Source: Mycogone perniciosa
Taxonomy: Eukaryota > Ascomycota > Sordariomycetes > Hypocreales > Hypocreaceae
DNA: 64,000 bases
NCBI GenBank assembly: GCA_025331125.1
Contig: JAOALB010000024.1
Coordinates: 62,001 to 126,000, forward strand
Reading direction: 5' to 3'
Both the position numbers and the translations under genes were made by a program. A model generated the notes under the pieces. The model did not search any database, was not told where the DNA came from, and saw only the letters and a program-made list of their open reading frames with translations. Shown piece after piece: positions 11,362 to 24,300 of this stretch (the first letter of the stretch is position 1; each line of letters opens with the position of its first letter).

Positions 11362-12182
11362 TGCTACCGCGTCTCGCCAGGGCGAGGAATCAATCGAATG
11401 AAGGCAGCAGAAGCGAAAGCCTCAAAAAGGCACGTGTCGAAACCTTGATCGAAGTAATGCAATGGGCTTAGGCGAGTGGCTCGTCGAGTTGCCAATGCGA
11501 CTGGTGCTGTGATGTTGATGAAAGATTTCAGATGATGGGTCGCGTTTGAGAATTTTGGCGCGACTGGGATGTGTGTTGGTAGTAGTAGCAGTATTAGAAA
11601 CCAAAGGCCTTCTGCCACTGATTGGCGCCTGGACGGCTCGCAGTTACAGTGCCATTTCTTCACGTGATGTATCTATCGATAACACTCACGTGGCAGGAAA
11701 AGGACGAGTAGTACATATGTACTAGTAGTGTTAGTAGTAGCACTCCGTACTGCCTGTCTTAGTAGGTACCTGTAGTACTCCGTACTTACCTAGTAGCACT
11801 ACTAAGGTACGAAGTACCAGTCAGTACTCGGTATCTACTAGTACCTTAGTATACTAAAAGATGAAGCTTACCTAGTACTTTTACATCATGAATTGGCACC
11901 CTTTCTACCTTTGAACTTATTGTAGTGCAGTACCACGTTGAAACCTGTACAGGTATCAATTATATAGCACCTGGTGGCAACCTGGTACAGTCACCTGCTA
12001 ACCTCCGGCGGAACCCGAGATCACTCAATCATCCACGTGACAAGTAACACAACGACGGCTTCCGAATTCGCAACCGAGGGCCGCGTCCAGCCGTCAATTC
12101 AATTCCTCCTCCGTACCTTGAGCATCACCCCAAACCACAGCCCATTGCTCAAGGCCACCTGTGCTGTTAGAATTGTCTCACG
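11362..12182. other. Intergenic, divergent promoters of RSC8-like gene and ETF-alpha
   Basis: About 820 bases between two start codons. The block 11700-11880 is built almost wholly of TAGTA, GTACT and TACTCCGTAC steps, one of the densest patches of the dispersed palindrome in the window. A CCGAGG core sits at 12074-12079, about 105 bases before the ETF-alpha start. No gene is supported. Confidence 0.6.
11700..11880. repeat. Cluster of TACTCCGTAC / TACGAAGTAC palindrome-like units
   Basis: Low-complexity intergenic patch holding CACTCCGTACTG, TAGTACTCCGTACTTA, GGTACGAAGTACCAG and many TAGTAC steps on both strands. It has no coding potential and resembles other intergenic patches at about 27.5, 28.1, 34.6, 37.1-37.4 and 45.5 kb. 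Confidence 0.55.
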
Positions 12183-13286
12183 ATGCTTCCCCCTATCCGG
12201 CAAATTCTCACTAGACCAGGTGGTTTGATTCTTACTCAAACACCACGGCTGTCCTTCAGGGGATGTACTCCAAGGCGGGCACTTTCCACCCTGGCCGTTC
12301 TAGAGCAACGTGAAGGCCAATTAAGCCATAGTTCCCTAAGTGCCTTCACAGCGGCGAAGAAGCTTGGGGGCACGGTTCATGGTTTTCTGGCTGGCAGCAA
12401 CGTAACTGCCGCTGCTGAAGAAGCCGCCAAAGTGGATGGCGTTGAGAAGATCATTGCTGTGGAGAATGGGGAATATGACAAAGTCAGCGCGTTGTGTTTG
12501 ATCTCTTTTTCGCCGGTGTTGATGCTGACATGGTCCTAGGGACTGCCAGAAATCTTCGCTCCCTTGCTAGTCGAGAACATAAAAAAGGGCAACTATACAC
12601 ACGTCATTGCTGGGCATACAGCATTCGGCAAGAACGTGTTACCAAGAGTTGCGGCCTTGCTGGACTCACAGCAGATATCGGATGTCACCTCCATCGAAGA
12701 TAAAACAACGTTTGTCCGTCCTATCTATGCCGGAAATGCTATAGCGACCGTGGAGTCTTCCGACGCCATCAAACTCTTCACAATCCGAGGCACAGCGTTT
12801 GTGGCCGCAGTCCCAGGGCAGGGATCTGCTACTATAGAGAATGGAGTGGATCCCAAAATTGAACCTTCGACTGAATGGGTATCCGAGGATCTTGCAAAGT
12901 CCGATCGCCCGGACCTCGCCACCGCCAGCAAAGTCGTTTCGGGTGGACGAGGACTAAAATCAAAAGAGGAATTTGACAAGATAATGTTGCCTCTAGCTGA
13001 CGCCCTTGGCGCAGCTGTTGGTGCTTCGAGAGCGGCCGTTGACAGCGGATATGCTGATAACAGTCTCCAGGTTGGCCAAACTGGCAAAGTTGTTGCCCCT
13101 CAACTGTACATGGCGGTTGGTATTTCTGGGGCAATCCAGCACCTGGCAGGTATGAAGGACAGCAAGGTCATTGCGGCAATTAACAAAGATCCGGACGCGC
13201 CTATATTCCAAGTAGCGGACGCAGGCCTCGTGGGTGATCTTTTCGAAAAGGTTCCCGAACTGACAGACAAGATCAAAAATTCTTGA
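12183..13286 (+). CDS. etfA: Electron transfer flavoprotein subunit alpha, mitochondrial
   Basis: ETF-alpha binds FAD and passes electrons from mitochondrial acyl-CoA and other dehydrogenases to ETF-ubiquinone oxidoreductase. Exons 12183..12482 and 12540..13286 give 348 residues; the 57-nt intron has GTCAGC and CCTAG ends. The N-terminus (MLPPIRQILTRPGG..) is basic and looks like a mitochondrial presequence. The ETF alpha/beta fold begins STLAVLEQREG.. and the C-terminal FAD domain carries ..GASRAAVDSGYADNSLQVGQ.. and ..YMAVGISGAIQHLAGM.., the diagnostic ETF-alpha signature. The stop is only 37 bases from the stop of the convergent ARH1 gene, so the 3' UTRs must overlap. A CCTCGG-type core in the promoter may link it to fatty-acid control. 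Confidence 0.97.
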
Positions 13287-13323
13287 GCAGCTAAACTAAT
13301 ACATTAAGGGGAGCTTTATGTCC

Positions 13324-14999
13324 TCATCTAATGGCAGTTAACATATCCTTGGTGTTGGTGAATTTCTCTCTTTCTTTGCCTCTCGCTCGCCCTCGGTCTC
13401 TCTCAGCCTGGTCAATCTGGCGCCACTGATCCCATGTAATGACTCGTGTGGCTTCAGAACCGAGACAATGCCGTACTGCATCCCATCCACCTGCCCCTTG
13501 GCCGTGGTTGAAATCAAGAAAACGAGCACTTGACCACCAATCCTGAACGATTGTATCGCCCGTGATGAATGCGTCATGCATTGTGGACGCAATGACTCCG
13601 GTCGGACCTCGTTTGACCCAGCCAGCGCAATACATACCTGGCACTTGCTGCATTCTGACACTAGAAGCCATGTCACCAGCGACGTGGCTAAGCACTCTCC
13701 CGAACCCATCATTACTTACTATCCCTCGCATCTCATCAAACTCAATACCAGCCTCAGAAAATCCGGGCAATGGCACGGACTTGTACCCAACAGATCGAAA
13801 GACCACGTCTGAAGCTAGAACCCTTGTTTTACCTGTAGGTACCGCATATGATTTTGGGTCAAACGGGGCTGCCAAGTCGGTCACATCGAACTCAGTGCCA
13901 CCAACGACAGATGAGTTTACTGTGTTCGTGAGAAAGCTCCTGGGGGAGAGACAACTATCTAGGGACCAAGACTTGGGCGCGGTCTGGACAACGTCTGGTG
14001 TTCCCTTCAAGACAACCTCCATAAGCCTTTTTGTGGCCCGGGGAAGAATGTTGATGTCAAGTGGGATCAGTGAGCGATCTACTGGATGAAATGACACCTT
14101 AGGCAACTTCATCAGCTCACGCACCTCCTTGATGGTGAATGCCGCCTAGTTGCACATATACATTAGACCTGGCTTATTCTAGAATATTTTGCTATCAGTT
14201 TACTCACCTGCATGGGCCCTCTCCTTCCAACCACGTGTACTCTCTTGATCCGACTGGTGGCCAGCTGTGCAAGAGCATGTTCAGAAATGTCCGTCTTCTT
14301 CAGAACGTCGATATCCTCTAGTAACATTCTTGCTACATCCAGGGCGACGTTTCCCTGACCAATGACCACGGCTTCTTCACCTTGAGTCAAATTTGGGTCA
14401 AGATCTATGCAATCCGGAAGACCATTGTACCAACCCACGAACTGGCGGGCTGAGTAGATGCCGTTCAGGGTTGATTCCCCCGGGATTCCCAACTTTTTGT
14501 CTTCTGACGCACCATACGCCAACAGGACAGAATGATAGTGGCGCATGAGCAGTCGCAACTCAACGGTACAGTGCTCAGCCAGATGCCCAGGGCGGCCCAC
14601 AGACACATTTCCCAGAAATCGAAAATTAGGCGAAGATGCAACTTCTTCAAACTTGTCTTGGCAGTTCTGGGCGAGTCAGCGACCACATGGTTTATATGAC
14701 GTGCGACAGACCTACTCACTCACCTTAACCTCTGGATGATCTGGGGCAACCCCGTGTCGGACCAGGCCAAATGGAACTGGCAAAGACTCATACATGTCAA
14801 TTTGCGCCTGTGGCATTTTGGTCATAACCCGGTATGCCGTATAGAATCCGGCGGGGCCGGAACCGACAACAGCCAAACGGAAGGGAGCATCTGGCTGTCT
14901 GGAACATTGCATTGAGACTGAGAAGTACCGGATACAGCTGTTGGAAACAAGCCGCCGGTAAGCCCGAAAGCCCTGCCTCTCGTGTCTCTGAAGCATCAT
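13324..14999 (-). CDS. arh1: NADPH:adrenodoxin reductase ARH1, mitochondrial
   Basis: A flavoenzyme that passes electrons from NADPH to mitochondrial ferredoxin, for iron-sulphur cluster assembly and heme A synthesis. Exons 14999..14724, 14666..14208 and 14145..13324 give 518 residues. A basic N-terminus (MMLQRHERQGFRAYRRL..) fits a mitochondrial leader. The FAD-binding motif VVGSGPAGFYTAY follows, then VPFGLVRHGVAPDHPEVK, the second dinucleotide-binding motif VIGQGNVALDVARM, and C-terminal GWVKRGPTGVIASTMHDA, all typical of adrenodoxin reductase. ATG codons at 14999 and 14996 are adjacent and either could start translation. The 5' end faces the divergent membrane-protein gene across 291 bases, so the two may share a promoter. 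Confidence 0.95.
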
Positions 15000-15290
15000 G
15001 AAGCACAATGATAATGATGCATCTTGGTCGTGAGATTGGATGCGACCGTGAAGAGGTCCTTACTCTGTAAAGAGATTCCGGATCGGAGCTTGTCGGCAGT
15101 CGGACTTCCGATTGTTGCTGTGGCGACCGGGGCCGTCCATGCATGGTATCTCGAATGGTCTCAGCATTCAGCTGCCTTCAAAGCATTCCACAGTCACCAT
15201 TCCAACAAAACATTTCTGCCCTCATCGTCGTGTTCAGTTCAGAGTGTATCCATACTGTCGCACATACGTGAACTGCGACAATTTAATAAC

Positions 15291-17194
15291 ATGGGCACTT
15301 CGCCGCCGTTCCTGTACACTGCTCAGCATCGCAGCGACTCACGTTTTCCTGCGACTACTTTTGATCCGAAAGCGATCACTCGTGCGAGTTGGGAACCCAA
15401 GCCCAAAAAGGCCAGGCCTAAGGGGCCGTTGGTGTCATTTAATCGCCATCCTGAGTATGTGTATGCGGCATATGCTTTTGAGAACTCCAATTTGACACTT
15501 GATGTAGTGCGCACATGTTCCTTCCGCATCGGACAACCCAGTATGCTCCTTTAGGGTCAAATACCAAATCATGGATTAAGTGGTTGCGCCGTTTCCAACT
15601 CTTCCTGCGCGTGTTACAACTCAACGGCGCTGTTGGTGTATTGGTCCTGTTTTTCTTGTTCACGAGAGTTGGGGACGTAACGTCATGGTTGATGCGGATT
15701 CTGGTACGTGCATGATGGGCAATGTCCGATATTCAATGCTCATGTTGGGACTCGTATACTTGGTTGGCCCTTCACTAACACTTCTTTTAGCAAGCGGTAA
15801 CAATTGTTCACTGTGTCTACGCCATTTACCATCACTCTCGCCATGCTGCGGGTCGCACGGCAGCTTCTTCAGCGGCTTATCAGTTCTCTGCTGCCATTTT
15901 TGACGTTGCCACCATCGCCGCCTCCATATTTGGGATGCTAACTGTGCATGGCAACGCGGGCAACTGGGGCACGCTTCTCAAAGACCAGAGTTTAATGGAA
16001 ATTTTTGTCCCGGCAGTCTATTATACCATGATCGGCACAGGCAGCCTTCACCCTGTCTCACTCTCTACCTCACTGTGGTTGGGCTGGGTATTCCGAAAGA
16101 TCAGCCTTATGCCCCCAGACATGAATCCCTTGGAAGACCATTTGACATCTCGGCCTTTCCACAAGAGGAATAAGTCGTCTATATCTACAACGAGTACATT
16201 TGTGGAATCTGAGAAAAGATTCTCCACCGCAAATGAGGCCCGGCGTGATTCAGTGCGGCTGTACACAAACGGCTCACCACCGTCCACGATGTCATTCATG
16301 CACACTCGAGCGCAATCCCGCGACTCCGTGGATAGCAGAGATTCTAAACTGAACCTCCCAAGCCGTCAGTACCAAATTATGCCCAGAAATTCGCCCAGGA
16401 ACTCGACTAGCTCCATCAAAGCCAAACACCAGTCCCTCCCTCGATCTTCACATCGAGCTTCGTACACGGAGGTGCCTCTTAGAGAACTGAATTTGCCACA
16501 ACCAGACGTCATCCCCAACAGCCCTAACGGGGGTCGTGTAGCTAAATTTACCGAGACGTGGATGCCCACGGGCTCTTTAATATCGAGAACAAACCAGCGG
16601 AACCAAGCCTTAGCTGTTGCGGGTCGTGGCCATCGTGGCCAAGGCTCCAAGTCCTATTCCATGTTATCTCAACCATATAACCTAGATGAATATTCCTCAG
16701 ATTCTGAGTGTGAAGAGGAAAACGGGCCAAATGGTATTCCTCTAGTTGGTGACTGGTCCAATAACCCACATCCGAATCCCTTGGGATCAAATCCGACCTC
16801 ACCAACTAAGGACGCCGAACCTGTTGAGAGACTATACGAACGGTCGAATAGCCCCGAGAGTCAGGACTATGGTGCCTTATATGAGCTCAATGTCAACAAA
16901 AGACGTATCAGCACCAGTAGGGACATTACTGAAGAGCAGCTGCAGCTGGAATATATGAGACACACGCGTCAGCGAGACAGCTCCATTCAGCCAGAGGTCT
17001 TCTATTCCAGGCCTTATGGTGAGCCTAGATACGCCACGCCGCCAATTCTTGTTGGTAAGAGTCGCCAAGTATCATCGGGGAACGACTACGCATCGAATTA
17101 TTCTTCTGTTGCCTATGAGCGGCGTAACGTTAGCGGCAAAATCGTTGAGGAAGGTCGGGCAGGAAGCAGATTCCCGGTGGGGCCAATTCGATGA
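15291..17194 (+). CDS. Uncharacterised fungal membrane protein with long Ser/Arg-rich tail
   Basis: I do not recognise a named family. Exons 15291..15454, 15508..15703 and 15791..17194 give 587 residues. The N-terminal 75 residues are soluble and basic (..WEPKPKKARPKGPL..). About four hydrophobic segments follow: GAVGVLVLFFLF (about 95-110), AVTIVHCVYAIYH (about 122-135), FSAAIFDVATIAASIFGML (about 152-172), and a longer one around IFVPAVYYTMIG to LWLGWVF (about 190-222). The remaining roughly 360 residues are polar, Ser/Arg/Asn-rich, probably disordered and cytosolic, with many Ser-Pro and Arg-x-x-Ser sites suited to phosphorylation. Length and layout resemble other conserved fungal four-span proteins of unknown role. 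It is divergent from ARH1. Confidence 0.8.
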
Positions 17195-17464
17195 TTATTG
17201 GCAAGATGCCCAATGGTGTATTTGTAAGTATATAGGCTGGGGGGTAAGAACTTGAAATGGGCAAAAGGTGGTGAACGTATTTGTTCGCAAAGAGTCAACC
17301 TACGAGGGAGGTAACAAAGGTTGGAATGTAACTGGGCCGAAATCCTTTATTTAGTGTCACGGAATTGTTTGAAGAGTCATGTGGCTACCGGTTTATTAAT
17401 TACTATTACTGTTTGTTATTCATTTTTCCTTCAAGGGTGTTGTAAGAGCTGCTCTCGTGCCTAC

Positions 17465-20400
17465 CTAGTCACGACCAGCATAACACTGCCACGCCGAGAC
17501 AGAGTCGCAATGCAAATCAGTGTTCCAACTCTTATCATCCCAAGACTGCAATCGACTCAGGTGTCTCATTGTCGGGCGCCCATGAGGGCAATTCCAAGGC
17601 TTATCCATTTGACCCATGTGCTTCACAAGATTGTACATCTGGCTTCTGGTTAGGGCTTTGCCAATCATGACACTACTTCGACATGCTCTCATAGCCAACA
17701 TCTTCCTTACTTTGGAAGGCCGAGGGATGTGGGTAGATTCGGAAGATTTGTCTCCCAATAAGGAAATCAATTCCTCCAAGTCTTCTAAGCTAAACGTTGT
17801 CTCGCGGCTTAAAGGCAACGCTGTCAGTTCACACCGTGAGCCAACGGGCCAGCGGCCAGTTGTGTCGGCATTTACCTTGAACCCATTGGCCTCAATAGCA
17901 GTAAAATTTTCCAGAATAATTTCCTCTTCCAGAGCTGTCAGCTGCAACCTCTTGGGGTGGACAAGACGCTGAGCCTGTATCGTTGTGGTATTCTGAAGCC
18001 TCTCAAAGTTATACTTCTCATCGGACGCATGCTGATCTAGAATGAAAAGTTCATCGTACGTAGCCTCCACACCTGCGGCTTTGATTTTAGCTGGTCGAAC
18101 AGCTATGATGAAGCCAAGGTTGAATTGGCCAGCAACACGCATCCTTGTAAAGTCATATTTCGCAATGATGAGAGGGAGCTTCGATTCTGCATCAGCGGCA
18201 TCGATATCCCCCACTTGCAGAACATCCAAGGTTGCTTGGGCATGTACCAAAGCATGGTCAATGCCATAGTGCATGTGCAACCGGACAACGTCCCCATTTA
18301 GATGCAACCGGTATACAATCTGGGTCGTCACATCTTTTCGGCGTAGGCTAGCTTGAATTGTTTGCAGTCTTGGCTCAACCGAGCCCCTAGCTTTACTACC
18401 ATGGTGGCTGGTTTCTGCACTCTTCTCCAAACAATCCTTCATATGAGCACTCAGCTCAGGGGCTTGAGATGCATGTTCACATGATTGCGCATCCAATTGA
18501 TAACCGTTATCAGGGGCATCAAGCAGGCTCACGTGGGTATCCTTGGAGACATTCAGGTTGCCAATCTTCGGCTGACAAGATGCTGTGTCATCATGCTCCG
18601 AGAGATCAGGCGTTGATGCATCCATTTCTGGAACTGACATGTGGTCATCGTCCTGGTCAACTGCAAACAAGCGGGACAGTTGTCTCCTAAAGGATGGACT
18701 GGGTTTGTTCCTCTCAGTTTCCGTGCGGCCACAACGTGGCCGTTTCGAAGGCGAAACACTGAAGTCACGCGTATCCTCGCCAATGGAGATGGTATGAGCT
18801 TCTGAAACAGTCCGCTTTTGGGATTCAATAGGTCGAACAAGGTTCCGAGATGCCGTGTTATTCATGTTCACAGACTGAATAAGTGGAATATGAGAGCCAC
18901 GAAGAGGAGATGCGACCGGGGAAGCCTTGAGGGGGCTTCCGGAAGTAATCCCCAATTCGGCAGCGGTTGTATTAGCGTCTGTTCGCTGTTCATTGGTGTT
19001 GCACGAAGATGCAGATTTGACTTGTTCTGGTTTCGATGATCTTGTCTCTCGCGATCTGTAGGATCGACTACAGCTCACGCCGTTATTAGTAGCTTCGTCA
19101 ACTTGAAGAGATTCGAATCTCGCTTCCTCTTCACGAGACGTTCTGGATGACGATAGCTCCAGTCTGCGAGTATCGGTGTCAAATTTCGGGGGTGCCCAAT
19201 TGCTGATGAGATTCTTGCTGGCCTGTCCCCTTGTGAGTCGTGGATTGGATAGGACTGCTCCAATCTGCCTTTGCGTCACCTTTTTTATAGAGGAGTTGGA
19301 GTCAACATTTTCGTCGTCTTGATCAGGGTCGGATTCAACAGACTCCACTGGCGGCTCACTTGGAAGCCGGGAAAAGGCCCCTTTCCGTGGGAACTTGTCA
19401 TCAGAGGGTGGTTGTCTAGCACCACCCAAGGGACGAGAAATGGGCATCGTATACTCGTGTGCATCAAAGAGATTAGTAAGAGAGACACGAAGGGTATCCA
19501 AAAGGTGATTTTGATCATGCAAGAGGATACTGCGCTTGTCTGGGCTGACATTTACATCGTATGCGCCAGTGTCGAGTTGGATGTTGGCAAAAATGAAAGG
19601 AGACTGTGAATAATTGTATGATCGGTAGACTTCATTAAACGTCTTGGCGAACTGTGGCAACGCACATGGCCTTCCGTTGACAAAGAACATTTGCCGGTCT
19701 GGTGTTTGTCTGCCATCACCTTGGACGGGCCGAGACACATGGCCAATAACACGGACTTCGTTAGAGCTCAAGTTTGAATCAGTGTAGGTCTGCACACTTG
19801 GCCCGGTGCTAGAATGTTTCATTTCCAACTTGAGATCCAGCGAGACCAAGGCACCCATGGTCTTGGCACCGAAAATATTAATGATATTATCGCGGGTGCT
19901 TGGGTTGCCTCTAGTAGAGAAGAGGAGGATTCTTTTTCCTTTGGTAGGCTGCTGAGAGACAGAGAACTTGACGTTTGTTTGAATACACGCATACTGGTTG
20001 AGGAGAGCGATGACCTTGTGCCATTCTCTCTTAATGTTGCGGTCGAGCTCTCGTCGTCGAACAGGCAGATTATGGAATAGCTGTTCCACCGAAACAGTGG
20101 TCCCTCGCTGAGCTGCAACGACACTTGTGCCCTTGAGCTTGCCGGAAGACTCGAAAGTCAGTTTCGAACCCTTGGGAACATCTTCCGTTAAGCAGGTTGT
20201 AATTGTCAGGATTGATAACGCGCATAGAGAAGCCAAAGCTTCGCCCCGAAAGCCGAAGGTCTGCAATGAGGCTATATCGGAATACGAGGAGAGTTTTGAA
20301 GTGTGATGTTTGAGTGCGACAGAAGCGTAATTGGCTGATGATATGCCCGAGCCATTGTCTTGAACCTCAATCAAGTCAAGACCCTGGTTCTTGAATCGAA

Positions 20401-20646
20401 CATCTGGGGTACATGCAAAGTCAGCTGTGATGTAGCTGGATGGTTTTATTACAACATACCCACGATGGTTGCACCGGCGTCGATGCTATTTTCAACCAGT
20501 TCCTTGACTACTGAACAGAGATCGACGATGACTTGTCCAGATTGAATGTGATGGATCTGTTGGTATAGCTCAGTAAAGTGACAAGCAAAGGATGAAATAA
20601 GGGTTGGACATACACTACGGCTATCAATCTGCTTGATAGTAGCCAT
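17465..20646 (-). CDS. pms1: DNA mismatch repair protein PMS1 (MutL homologue)
   Basis: Partner of MLH1 in MutL-alpha, whose latent endonuclease nicks the newly made strand in mismatch repair. Exons 20646..20614, 20556..20460 and 20403..17465 give 1022 residues. The GHKL ATPase motifs are ELVENSIDAGAT (about 30-41), DNGSGI (59-64) and TFGFRGEALASL (92-103). A long polar linker separates them from the C-terminal dimerisation/endonuclease domain, which has the metal-binding motif DQHASDEKYNFE (about 833-844), ACRSSV and CPHGRP, as in endonuclease-competent MutL proteins. Exon 1 encodes only 11 residues. In exon 2 the GTATGT donor is preferred over GTGGGT because it gives the family spacing DAGATIVDVRFKNQG. 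It is divergent from BST1. Confidence 0.97.
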
Positions 20647-21331
20647 GGTGATGGCGACTGGTGAGATGAGATGACGGAGGACCACGGGCATTTCATGCCA
20701 CAAATCTACAGTAGGTTAAAATGAAAGCCATAGGTATGTCTCAACGCCATGCCGACCAGCGCGTATATAGTCAATATGAGGAAGCAGTTCTATTTGTGGA
20801 CAAGTCGAGAGGCTGATCGTAAAGTAGGAGGGAGGTACTCATAGATGCTGATGCAAGCTTGATTATTAACGAACGCGTACAAAGTACAAGTAAGTCGCGG
20901 AGCGAAAGCATGTACTTGGTGACTACCTAGCTAGGACCTATAAATAGCATATAAGTATGTGCTAAATTAGGTATCTGTAAAGTAATAAAACACCTTTATA
21001 AGAGTACCTCAGGTAAGGTCGAAGGTAGCTCCTCATGCTACGCTTGAACAAGTCGCTCGACCGATAAGGGAATCCATCATTGCTAATTTCCCGTCCCATC
21101 ATCTCAATATTATCCGCCATCCCCATTCTATCCTGCGCGCTCTGGTTCGACCACAATAACGACGGCATGCGTCGCCTTCGCCTCAGCGACGATCATTAGC
21201 TTTGACCACACTGCATTGTCCCATCTGTAGGCTGCTGACTCTCGTTCAGAGCCCGAGAAGTCTTTCTGCTCCCGTCTGCGACCAGTATTTGCGTTTTCCT
21301 CCCTTCAAGGGAGCCACCTCGAGCTTTCTCC
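20647..21331. other. Intergenic, divergent promoters of PMS1 and BST1
   Basis: About 685 bases between two start codons. The part 20870-21020 is AT-rich with TACCTA and GTACTT steps. A CT/GC-rich leader precedes BST1. No gene is supported. Confidence 0.6.
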
Positions 21332-24300
21332 ATGAACAGGCGCTCGTCATCGACCGATGACGGTGGTGACTCCTCCTTCGAGCCAGACAGTCCCGATGCC
21401 GAATCAGCACATGGCCTTAGTGGCTTGAAGTCTCGCCAACCGTCAACTCGAAGCAGGCGGCTAAGCGGCCTCAATTGGAACCAAAAGAATGGCCATGATG
21501 GATATGCCTCTAGCCATGCTGTAGCCACCACAGCCCTGTCGGCATCGTCGCTCGCAGATTCTCCCTCCGATATGCCTGCGGTAAAATCGTCATCCCTGGC
21601 CAGTCCAGTCGTTCGTCGACGCGGTCTCTGGTCCGTCTCGGTTCTTTGCCTTCTCACTGCCGCCGTTGGGATCGCCTTGTTGTTCTCTATTCTAAGATCT
21701 CTCGTTGCCCGTCAAGTTGAGCCGAAAGGGTGTCAGATGTCCTACATGCGACCTTCATACATTCGTTTCGCAGAATTCGACACCGAACATACCCGTTTCG
21801 CGACCAAATACTCCTTGTATCTGTACCGTGAGCAAGGCATCGACGATGAGAATGAGGTTGGTCATTCCGTTCTTCGGCTGTGACAAAGAAAAGGGTACTA
21901 ACCACAGTTGCTCCGGTATCAAGTTAAACGGAATTCCTGTCCTCTTCATTCCGGGAAATGCAGGAAGTTATAAGCAAGTCCGGCCAATTGCTGCAGAGGC
22001 GGCCAATTATTTCCACGACCAACTTCAACACGATAGGTCCTCGATGGACTCAGGAATCCGAAATCTTGACTTCTTCACTGTCGACTTCAACGAAGACATT
22101 ACCGCTTTTCATGGCCAGACGTTGCTCGACCAAGCTGAATATCTCAACGAAGCTGTCCGATACATCCTCTCTCTCTATTCCGAGCCGCAACGACACTCCC
22201 GAGACTCTCATCTTCCTGATCCGACATCAGTCCTCATCCTTGGGCATTCCATGGGCGGAGTGGTGGCAAGAGCAATGCTCGTCCAATCAAATTACCAAGC
22301 TAATTCCATCAACACCATTATTACTATGTCAGCACCTCATGCGCGCCCTCCCGTCACGTTCGACGGCCAGATTGTTCAAATATACGATGAGATTAATGAC
22401 TATTGGAGGCGCGCATATACACAGAAGTGGGCAAGCAACAACCCCCTGTGGCACGTCACACTTGTGTCAATTGCTGGCGGCAACCTTGATACTGTTGTTC
22501 CGTCGGATTATGCGAGTATTGAATCTCTTGTACCAGAAACACACGGGTTCACTGTCTTTACCACTGGAATACCTACAGTTTGGACGAGTATGGATCATCA
22601 GGCCATACTTTGGTGCGATCAATTTCGTAAAGTTGTCGCTCAAACGTTATACGACATCGTGGATATTCATCGGGCTTCTCAGACTAAACCTCGAGCCGAA
22701 AGGATGAGAGTATTCAAGAAGCGATTTTTGACTGGGATGGAAGCCATTGCAGAAAAGGCACTCTCACTAAGTGAACCCACGACCCTCCTCACGCTTGATG
22801 ACGAGTCTAGCGCCATTGTTCCAGCTGGTAGCAGGTTAACTCTGTCTAGTTTGGGTATGCTGGCTAGACCAAAAGCCTACCTTCTTCCTATCCCACCACA
22901 AGGGTCGCCAGAACCTAAGCGTTTCACCTTTCTCACCGATAGCCGTCTTGATGTAGGTGGTGAAAATGGCCATCTAGAAGTTCTCCTATGCAACATCTTC
23001 CCTTTCCAATCTACAACAGCCAATTCGGCTTTCTCATCCAACATCGACTTGTCTCGAAATAGCAGTACCCCGACGAGGCTGGCCTGCAAGAATACAGTCT
23101 CTGATCTTATTCTTCTCCCAGCTTCCACGTCAGAGAGTCGTTATCCCTTTTATCTTGAGCGAGAGCTTCAAATCCATCCCTTCTCGTACTTGCAATACGA
23201 TCTGGAACATCTTTCAGAGCACCAATTTGTTGCAGTCGTTGATAAGACAGAGTTGAAAGTTCAAAGCTTTGCCATAGCGGAGTTCAGTGACCAGGCTGAT
23301 TTTCAGAGGAGGCAGGACATCGACCTTTCCAGCCTTCTCTCCTTTGGCCTTTCACTCAAGCTACCCGCTAATCGGCCCCTTGCCGTCGAAGTCAATGTGC
23401 CTTCTCTGATGTCTAGCTTGTTAGCCTATAACCTGGTGGTTAGCAATGACGAATGCCTCGGGAGGGGAAACTTGTTCGCTCCATTAGTTCGGCAGTATTT
23501 ACAAAGGCCTTACGAGACCAAATATTTTGTCAATGCCAGACAAGCCGATATCAGTTTCCATGGGGTAGCGCCCTACGTGCCGCCGCCATTGGAACCTCTA
23601 AGAGAAGAGGGCGTTGCGTTTGGGATTTGGTCTGACCCGACATGCGAAGGCACTCTAGACATCGAGCTCCATGTCAATTTATTTGGGAGCCTAGGCAAAC
23701 TCTATATGCGTTACCGCACGGTTTTCGCCGCTTTCCCTCTGCTTATTGTGACATTGGTTCTTCGGAAGCAGTTCGGCGTCTATGATACCACAGGTGTCTT
23801 CATATCGTTTTCCGAGAGTCTTGACCTGTCTCTACGACGGTCCATCCCGCTGCTACTCCTCTCACTAACCTTGCTTTCGATATCCCTCGGCAGAGCAGGT
23901 ACTTTCTTAGCAGGTCTTACCAGTGGTCGGACAAATCTAACTCTGTCCTCAAGCATTGATTTCCATCGAAATGATCTTCTCATTGGAACTGAGGACCCCC
24001 TGTTCATTTTTCTGGTGCCTCTTATTGGCATTGTCTGCATCGGGGTTTGCGCTGTCCTCCACTACATTGTGCTTGGACTTACACAAACACTGGGCGTTTT
24101 GTATGGACTGTTCAGTGGTGCATCTGTGCCAAGCTCTGGCGACGGTCCACAGCAAGCCCCTTCACCAGCATTTGTACCATCTACTCCACGAAGACGGATG
24201 ATATCTACTGCTGTCCTCTTGTTTCTGGTATCAACTTTCATCCCATACCAGTTCGCTTATCTCGTTGCGTGTCTGGTGCAACTTTTTACGGTCGTCAGGG

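Noticed and set aside
21196..21657. Minus-strand ORF of 153 codons at the start of BST1
   Set aside because: It is a shadow of the Ser/Arg-rich N-terminal coding region of BST1.
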